64,000 nucleotides of DNA from Craterostigma plantagineum (lineage: Eukaryota > Streptophyta > Magnoliopsida > Lamiales > Linderniaceae). The stretch spans positions 1-64,000 of the forward strand of contig JAPQWV010001629.1 in the NCBI GenBank assembly GCA_027422505.1. The letters are read 5' to 3'. The translations under genes and the position numbers were made by a program. The notes beneath the pieces are model-generated. The model was not told the DNA's origin, did no database searches, and saw nothing but the letters and a program-made list of their open reading frames with translations. Each line of letters begins with the position of its first letter. Positions within the stretch are counted from its first letter, which is position 1. Of the stretch, positions 56,931-64,000 are shown piece after piece.

Positions 56931-57026
56931 AAAAATTTCGCGCCAAACTGTTCTTCAATGAACAGTAACCAAAAAATGATTTTCGATCCAAATCTACCAA
57001 TTTTTGATTCAAAACAGAACGAATCT
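56931..57026 (-). mobile_element. copia leader remnant (minus strand)
   Basis: Minus-strand sequence after the PBS (AGATTCGTTCTGTTTTGAAT...) matches the leader of element B after 32126 (AGATTCGTTCTGTTTTGAAT). It breaks off into the DUF1985 gene after about 100 bases. Confidence 0.7.
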
Positions 57027-57038
57027 GCTCTGATACCA
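57027..57038 (-). other. primer-binding site (minus strand)
   Basis: TGGTATCAGAGC on the minus strand, two bases from the LTR at 57041. Confidence 0.85.
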
Positions 57039-57040
57039 AT

Positions 57041-57392
57041 TGTTAGGTCCTACGATTAACAACTCTAAGATCCTAGGCAATAATTCAAAGTAATTCGACG
57101 ATAATGATAATTAATAAGATTCGATCGAAAAACTAATTTGAAGAACGATAGAGAGAATTCGAGTAGAGTGAGAAAGTTACTGTTGTTTCTCTCTCTAGAA
57201 ATTGAATTGCAAGCCTTTCATATCAATTTTCAAACTTTCTCTCTATTCAGCTCAATTGCTTTACATGTATTTATACCAAACAAGCTTGGTATAAATATCA
57301 AACTAGTCCTAATCTAAGGACTACTATACAAAACGCCCCAAATTACAAGTACAACTCATAAAATCAAGCACAATTAGAAATGGTATTCTACA
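57041..57392 (-). repeat. copia LTR (minus strand), same family as 5055 and 31760
   Basis: 352 bp, minus strand TGTAGAATACC to GGACCTAACA, very similar to 5055-5405. To its right the minus-strand sequence reads CAGGAGACAAG, which looks like a polypurine tract. Together with the PBS on the left, this LTR may have had internal sequence on both sides. Confidence 0.8.
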
Positions 57393-57460
57393 CTTGTCTC
57401 CTGTAGGGTCCTTGGCTTATCTTGCTATGCACCATAATGCAGCTCAAATTCACTAAGGAT

Positions 57461-57463
<3 letters not shown>
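57393..57463 (-). repeat. chromovirus LTR family 2, second copy, left piece (minus strand)
   Basis: CCTTGGCTTATCTTGCTATG and GCACCATAATGCAGCTCAAA correspond to CCCTCGGCTAATCTCACTAT and GCACCACAATGAGCTCACGT at about 21570-21605. The rest continues at 61260, after an inserted element. Confidence 0.65.
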
Positions 57464-57499
<36 letters not shown>

Positions 57500-60400
57500 T
57501 AATGTTATGGTGTTCACCTTGCGTGAGCACCTCCGTGAGCACCAACTATCAGAACCTGAAAACTTATGTCATGATCTCACGCATTTTTATGAGTGTATGC
57601 GTTATAAGGCAATTTTATAACACATGAATATTGATGATAAAAAAAATTGAATATGGTGTTTTAGCGTTTGTTGTGGAAACGAGTAGTCAAAATAAATGGA
57701 ACTACATGTTAAAGGTAGAGGAATGGATTACGAAAAATAGTTAGAATGGATAGGATTTTACAAATTGTGTTTCTCGAATTGTGATTTTGGTTCACGGGTT
57801 AATGATTCGAGATTTGTTAACAATTCGTGAAAGGTGAGGGTTGGTGAATTTGGATTCGTGAAGGGTACAGTGTTCTCAATAGGTTCACGAATTGGAGTAT
57901 ATGGGGAATTTCACGAATTGAGTGGATAGCAAATGCGTGGCGAATCCAGTTCACGAACTCACGAACTTGGCTAATTAGGAATGTGAGTGGCGAATCCTAT
58001 TGGCAAATGAAAAGTAAACATCAACATCTTGTATCAAAATTATTATTAAATTAGAAAATACTTTGTTAAGGGATTAGGTAAAAGTTACTATCCTTTAGAA
58101 ACTATGAGATGAGTTAGCTTAGGAAAGGTACAAATCCATCGAGACATTAATTCAAGATAGGAAACTATATTAAATTAAATAATAACAACTTTGAGAATAG
58201 GATATAGAGTGGATTCATTAAGTTAAAAATTGAGGAACGAGTTTAGAAAGAAGAAGGAGAACGTAAGAGGTGCCATTAACGTAGCTTGGAACAGGTATAT
58301 TTCCTTACCTTAAGTTTATGTTTTATTCATGTATTTATATATCTTAGGAGAGTTAAGCACGGAAATACTACTCGCTTAGAGTTCGTACAAGTTTAATTCT
58401 TGAAGATTAAAAATAATAAAGTTTGGGTGATAACTAAGCTGCTTTTGAAGAAAACCTGATTGTGATCGAGAGTTGTAATGTTTTTAGGTAAAAGAAAATA
58501 TTTTTGTGTGATAGCTTGAAGTTTTTTAATTTGTGAAGGGATGATTTGTGAAGAAGATTAATTCGTGATGCTTAGGATTCGTTAAGATAATTCATGAAGT
58601 TGGTTAATTCGTTAGGTTGCCAATTCGTGAAATGTTGATTTGCGAATTTTAGATTCGTGAGAACAAAAGTTTGTGGGTCTAAGCATTTCACGAAGTGGGT
58701 GAAGTAGAAATGATTTTGTTCACTGGTAGTGAGACTCGTAAGTTTGTGGGACAATAGATTCGCGAATTGGGGTGATGTAGTGTAGCCGCTAATTGAGAGA
58801 GTCACGAATTGGGTAAATTATGTATTCTTAATGGCATGAAAACGATAAAAGAAGAAAATAATAATAAACTATTGTAAATGATTGCTAGTGGTTGCTAATA
58901 TAACGACAATAAAGGAAAACTTTGATATCAATTATTTTAATGTAACCTTTAGAGAGAAAGGACAAAGGGATTGATAATTTATGTAATTAACAAATTTGTT
59001 AAGATTAAGATAAAATACTCCAACGGAAGCTTGGGAAAATAATATAAACTTATGTCGTTTAAGTTTTAGTTCTTGAAGATTCGGAAAATAAATTAGGGTT
59101 TCCTAATGAAAATATATATCTACTCGTGTTCATTTAACTTTTAACATTTATAAATTATGTTTGATCGGATAATTTGAGATTAGCAAATGGAAATAGTGTT
59201 TAAGATAAATAAAGGGAAGCTTTGTGCGAATTGAGGAAGTTCGCGAATTACATGGAAAATGAGGGTTTTCACGAGATGATAGTACTTGGCGAACCCTAAA
59301 CATTTGAAGTGGAGTTCGCGAAGTTAGGAGGAGTTCGTGAAAGGTGAAGGTGAAATGATAATTTCACGAATTGAAGTAATTTAGCGAGTTGGAGTACTGT
59401 AGCGAATTGAGAGGGTAGTAATCCACGAAGTTGGACAATTACGGAATCTTTAGGTGGCATAATAATAATCCAACGTGCATAATTGCTAAGTGTTGTAAGG
59501 ATAAAGACAATAGAGGAAAATTGATGTTACTATATGTGTGAGTGGAGACTAGAAAACAACCTTATCCTAAGATAATAATAATTATATGTAGTTAAGGATA
59601 AATAGGATATTGAGTTCGTGGAATAAGTTTTGTGAATTAAGAAAGCACTTCGCAAATTGAAAGTAGATACCGGGTTGAACAATGACTTCGCGAAATAAAG
59701 ACTTCACGGGCCAAATGATGAATTCGCGAATTGGAAATGAGGTGAAATGAATCATAGGAGTTTCACGGGTAATAATTAATTTTGGAATTGATCGAGTTTC
59801 GGAAGAAAATTATAAACTTGCACAATTAGGATATTATATTTGGAAATGAGAATATTTAAATAATTCAAGAACACAAACAGTCAGCTAATTTAGCAAAAAC
59901 AATAATAATGATAATAATAAAATAATAAATAATTAATAAGAATGGATCATGCATAATAGAGCATGCATATCATCATATATCACATTTTATGGATTTTATA
60001 TTTATCGACAATAATATTTGAATAGGTTCGAATTCCGAAAAGGGCAAGGATAAAGTCGAGTAACGAACGGGGCTTTACGCCATACTGTGAGTATGATATG
60101 CAACATGTGTTCTGTTTTTATGTGCTTTATGTGAAATTAAATGATTGGTGATTTCTTATAAACGTAATATTTGAAATGAACGTGAATTATGTGGCCATAA
60201 TGTGCTGTGATATGTGCGATTCGATGGTGTATGGAATTTATATTCATATAAGGTGAAAGTATAGTATTGCACATGAATAATAAAGAAAAGAGAAACCGTT
60301 ATGACTGTTACGACATCGGACGACTTGATACACAGTTATGGTTACATCCCTACAAATCGGGGGATTACAGAGTCCTGTACAGGCATACCAAAAATATATC

Positions 60401-61259
60401 TACGGTTACAGAGTCCCATGCATGGGCCCCTATGGGGTCAATAGTACGAGTCTAGCAGGTTCATAACGGAAGTATCAGTGATCATGTAGAATTTGCATTG
60501 GTCTGTGGATTACATGAATGATCTTAAGAACTATGGTTATGTGACAAACCTCGATGATTGATTTCGTGATGATTACGTGAGTTGAAGTGTTTACAGTACG
60601 GGTGTTGTGAATCTACGGGTTCTACAAACGATGGTATATTCTTTAGAAATGTGTATGGAAGCAAATGAAAGAAAGAAATTAATTTCTGCTACAGTTTTAT
60701 TGTTTATTTGTATAATGGAATAACATGTTGCGATCATGCTCTGAATAGTTGTTTTCACAGTTGCTGTAGATACCTAGCAGGCAACTTAGAGTGCATCTTC
60801 GTACGAAAGCATGGATTCAAGGTTGGCCGGCTACGCTCTCACCTACTCCCTAAGTTCATCGTGTGCATGTAGTATAAGAACCATTAGTGTCTTTCATATG
60901 ATGCATAAGAAATATGATATGTTAATATATATGTATAATACGCGTGAAAGTGACGAGACAGATGTACGCTCCCGTTTATGTATAAAGGCATGGTTGTAGA
61001 AAGGCGAAAAATTTTATGCGAAAAATATAACAGCTGCACGAATAAAGTAATAGAAAACGGGACGTTACACCAACTACATCAACGCGCCAAATCAGCATAC
61101 AATGAGATTTTTTATTGATCTATAACCTACATATGGGATTAGAACCCGTCGGGGTTGATTTGGCATGTTGACGTGGCACAAAAAAATGCCACATAACAGG
61201 TGCCCACGGAGGTGAGCACCATCCATTTCTATACATATATATATATATATATATATATA
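57464..61259. mobile_element. 3.8-kb element with terminal inverted repeats lying between (TA)n tracts
   Basis: Both edges are TA microsatellites (57464-57496 and about 61236-61259). Next to them are imperfect inverted ends: left ATGGTGTTCACCTTGCGTGA (57508 on), and right, read on minus, ATGGTGCTCACCTCCGTGGG. Removing it joins two collinear halves of the LTR. Insertion in TA repeats and GTGAGCACC-type ends fit a DNA transposon, but no transposase is visible and the superfamily is unknown. The inside looks like a solo LTR. Confidence 0.6.
57640..61069 (+). repeat. probable solo gypsy-type LTR inside the TA-bounded element (left edge unresolved)
   Basis: It ends ACGGGACGTTACA at 61069, in the style of the other chromovirus LTR ends (CTGACA, GCCACA). 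57770-59770 is rich in TTCGCGAATT, AATTCGTGAA and TTCACGAATT words, and near 60055 there is a GTCGAGTAACGAACGGGG block, so the layout parallels the other gypsy LTRs here. No coding frame except chance ORFs. I could not find the TG start or a target duplication. Confidence 0.45.
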
Positions 61260-61440
61260 GGACGATACTCCCATTGAGAGGCTAACCCTAAGGCTCCTTT
61301 CCAATCCCAATGTAGTTTATCAGTCCAACGGACGCCCACATTGGTAGACTTACTCTGAGGTTGCTAACACCAATTATACCCTTGGTGCTACTTGTCTCCT
61401 CAAGTTGTATCTTGGAACTTTCCGCACATGCGTGTCGTGT

Positions 61441-61475
61441 CTTACTACATGTCATGTCATGTCATGTCTTGTCTT
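61441..61475 (+). repeat. short ATGTC tandem run
   Basis: CTTACTACATGTCATGTCAT then GTCATGTCTTGTCTTG: 5-bp units CATGT/TTGTC repeated about six times. Confidence 0.85.
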
Positions 61476-62100
61476 GAAATCGGTGACATAAAATCACCAT
61501 GGTAGCATAGAAGAGCCATTAAATGCCAATGTTTATCGTCACCAAGAAGTCATGCATGACATATGCTCGTGTCTTGTAGCCCCTGTGGGACTCGTGTATG
61601 CACGTGATAATGCGTGCGTGAATAATGCCAAGTTCTTGTCATGCTACTTCATATATCAAATATTCACGTAAATAAATCACATAGGAATTTACATAAAGTC
61701 ATGGAAGCACATAATCATGTAATTCATGCACATATAATTTATATGTTGTAGTTGAGATCTCCACTTACCTGTCGTCCGTAGATATTAGCTACCTTTCCGG
61801 TGGAATTCCTAAATTTCAACCTTAAGCATAAAATTATAAGGTCAGTATACTACTAATTTAAATCAAGTCAACCTACGAAATAAATAAATAAGTAATCATA
61901 ACTTTGCAATTCTAGAAACCCTAATTCGTGAAATATGCTAATTTGCGAAGTGGTATAATTCGTCGAGTCTAATTCGCCAAGTTCTCTGACTCGTCAAGTC
62001 CAATGCCTTATATTTAATTGGTGTAGTAGTGCTCTAATAACTCGTGAAGTTGGGTTTGCTAAGTTGAATTCGCCAAGTAGCTCGGGTTCGCCAAGTAGGG

Positions 62101-64000
62101 TTTACTAAATTCACTCTAGTTCGCATAGTGCCATGAGAACTTCTCGATTCCCCAAGTTTTGGATTCGCCAACTTCGACTTCGCGAAGTGGCCCACCCCTG
62201 ACCCTCGAAGTAGGCTTCGTGAAGTTGGCTCACTTCTTTTGGATTCGCTAAGTTTTGGGTTCGTCAAATGGGATTCACCAAGTTGAGCCGAGTCCGCCAA
62301 GTAAGGTTCGCTAATTTCATCAAGCTCGACTTCGCGAAGTGTCTCTAGGTCACTCACAATTTGTAAACCTCTCATTGCCGCTCGATTTGCGAAGTACTTC
62401 GGGTTCGCGAAGTGGGGTTCTCTTAGTTCACGAACCCTCACCTAATTCGCCAAGCTTGGGTTCGCCAAATACAAGGGTTCGCGAAGTACCACAGTTCGTG
62501 AAGTACTTACAAGAACAACCTATAATTCGCCAAGTATAATTCGTGAAGTTCCTAGCCTTGCTAAGCTTGACGTAACTCGTGAAGTTTACATCATAGTTCG
62601 CAAAGTGTCTTTTGATTCACCAAGTCCATCTAGTTCGTGACATTATTACTTTGCATGTTTACTTTCGAGAATTATCTCACAATTCACAACTTAGGGAATT
62701 CGCAAAATGTGATCAACTCGCAAGGTACATTTTAACTAAGAGCTCACGAACTAGGGTTCGCCACCTACCTATACTTCGCGAATTCCTTGCCCCACTTACC
62801 AATTCGCGAACCTTCATGGTTTGTGAATTGGTATTCCAAACTCCCTAAACACCTTTAAACACTAGAACACTTTATATTTCTCGATCAGAGTTAGGCTTTT
62901 TCTCTAAGAACAATTTGGTATTATAAAAGTTCCTTAATTATCACAACTAAAATATTTCTGAAAACCTTCGTTGACTAGGCTTATAACCTTAATTATTTTC
63001 AACTTTCACCACTTGTACATCCCTATCAGACGTAACTTAACTCAATCCATACCCATGAAATCATGTTAATATGATTAAAATCTAAAGATCATCAAAACCG
63101 TGAGCCTCTTTTGGACACTATACTAAGCCCTCAAGACAGTGCCATGAGAACTTCTCGCCAAGTAGGGTTTACTAAATTCACTCTAGTTCACAAAGTGCCA
63201 TGAGCACTTCTCGATTCGCCAAATTTTGGATTCGCAAACTTTGACTTCGCGAAGTGGCCCTCCCTGACCCGCGAAGTAGGCTTCGTGAAGTTGGCTCACT
63301 TCTTTTGGATTCGCTAAGTTTTGGGTTCGTCAGATGGGATTCACCAAGTTGAGTCGAGTCCGCCAAGTAAGTTCGCTAATTTCATTAAGCTCGACTTCGC
63401 GAAGTGTCTCTAGGTCACTCACAATTCGTCAACCTCTCATAGCCGCTCGATTCCCGAAGTACTCCGGGCGCGAAGTGGGGTTCTCTTAGTTTGCGAATCC
63501 TCACCTAATTCCCCAAGCTTGGGTTCGCCAATTACTAGGGTTCGCGAAGTAGCACAGTTCGTGAAGTACTTACAAGAACAACCTATAATTCACCAAGTAT
63601 AATTCGTGAAGTTCCTAGCCTTGCTAAGCTTGACCTAACTCGTGAAGTTTAATCATAGTTCGCGAATTGTCTTTTGATTCGCATCCATCTAGTTCGTGAC
63701 ATTATTACTTGGCATGTTTACTTTCGCAAATTATCTGACAATTCGCAACTTATGGAATTCGCTAAATGTGATCAATTCGCAAAGTACATTTTTACTAAGA
63801 GCTCGCGAACTAGGGTCGCCACCTAGCTTCAATTTGCGAATTCCTTGCTCCACTTACCAATTCGCGAACCTTCGTTCGTGAACTGGTATTCCAAACTCCC
63901 TAAACACCTTTAAACACTAGAACACTTTATATTTCTCGATCAGAGTTAGGCTTTTTCTTAGAACAATTTGAATATTATAAACGTTCCATAATTATCACAA
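62101..64000 (-). repeat. tandem duplication of about 1.07 kb within the LTR (second copy incomplete)
   Basis: TTTACTAAATTCACTCTAGT at 62101 recurs at 63168, and CACTTTATATTTCTCGATCA near 62868 recurs near 63921. The copies are similar along the full length, with many point differences and small gaps. The first unit ends near 63135 where a fragment (GTGCCATGAGAACTTCTCG) precedes the second. Confidence 0.85.

Larger units (their letters stand above)
61260..64000 (-). repeat. chromovirus LTR family 2, second copy, right piece (minus strand, runs off the window)
   Basis: 61330-61400 (CTGAGGTTGCTAACACCA) matches 21735-21760, and 61745-61830 (TACCTGTCGTCCGTAGAT, AACCTTAAGCATAAAAT) matches 22425-22505. 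It is followed by a TTCGCCAAGT/TTCGCGAAGT motif array from 61920 on. The LTR end and its internal region lie beyond 64000. Confidence 0.75.

Overview
This is a plant (angiosperm, probably eudicot) nuclear window from transposon-dense heterochromatin, most likely pericentromeric. The evidence is that nearly every primer-binding site is the plant retrotransposon TGGTATCAGAGC motif (initiator Met-tRNA), that both Ty1/copia and Ty3/gypsy chromovirus proteins occur, that two LTRs carry 5S-rRNA-derived sequence as in the plant TRIM element Cassandra, and that the few gene pieces contain GT/AG introns. I see no intact ordinary host gene and no bacterial, organellar or rDNA block.

Layout. 1-5405: a GC-rich stretch with the 3' end of one retroelement (polypurine tract plus LTR at 1877), then a broken but protein-like reading frame of unknown family (2527-5059) that runs into a 351-bp LTR (5055-5405). 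5406-9750 and 20288-21042: a minus-strand Ty1/copia element (leader, PBS, LTR, then RNase H, RT, integrase, protease and gag reading rightwards). It is split by 9751-20287, a full-length Tekay/Del-type chromovirus with 2.94-kb LTRs, PBS, gag, protease, RT, RNase H, integrase, chromodomain and polypurine tract. Its LTRs differ at only about 20-25 positions, so it is the youngest insertion, yet its protease-RT segment carries four frameshifts and a stop. 21043-25717: a minus-strand deletion derivative of a related chromovirus whose PBS is joined to a Cassandra-type LTR containing 5S sequence instead of its own LTR.

25718-44440: three plus-strand Ty1/copia pieces of an Angela/SIRE-like group. 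They are a pol 3' end with a long non-coding 3' region, an LTR-PBS-gag piece holding a Cassandra solo LTR, and an almost complete but degraded element (LTR at 31760, gag, protease, integrase, RT, RNase H, 3' region). The last is interrupted in gag by a 2,750-bp solo gypsy LTR with a perfect 5-bp target duplication. 44449-45110 is the 3' end of another copia.

45111-56930 is the only non-retroelement stretch. It has one ferrochelatase exon on the minus strand, arrays of diverged repeats, a multi-exon RPA70-like OB-fold gene, a Ulp1-type cysteine protease gene with its His-Asp-Cys triad, and the start of a DUF1985 gene. RPA-like, Ulp1 and DUF1985 sequences are typical cargo of plant Mutator-like or Helitron elements, so I read this as a gene-carrying DNA transposon or its remains. 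56915-64000: a minus-strand copia LTR with PBS, then a minus-strand chromovirus LTR of the same family as 21043-24891. That LTR is split by a 3.8-kb element that has terminal inverted repeats, lies between (TA)n tracts and holds a solo-LTR-like sequence. The window ends inside a tandem duplication of about 1.07 kb within that LTR.

The pattern that ordinary annotation does not explain is that the untranslated parts (LTR or leader) of at least five unrelated retroelement families here are packed with family-specific short motifs centred on CG: TCGA in one chromovirus LTR and the solo LTR, TTCGCGAA in other LTRs, TCGATCG and GCGATTT in copia leaders. The two strongest individual oddities are the Cassandra/chromovirus hybrid joined at the PBS and the LTR at 6264 shared by two copia units.
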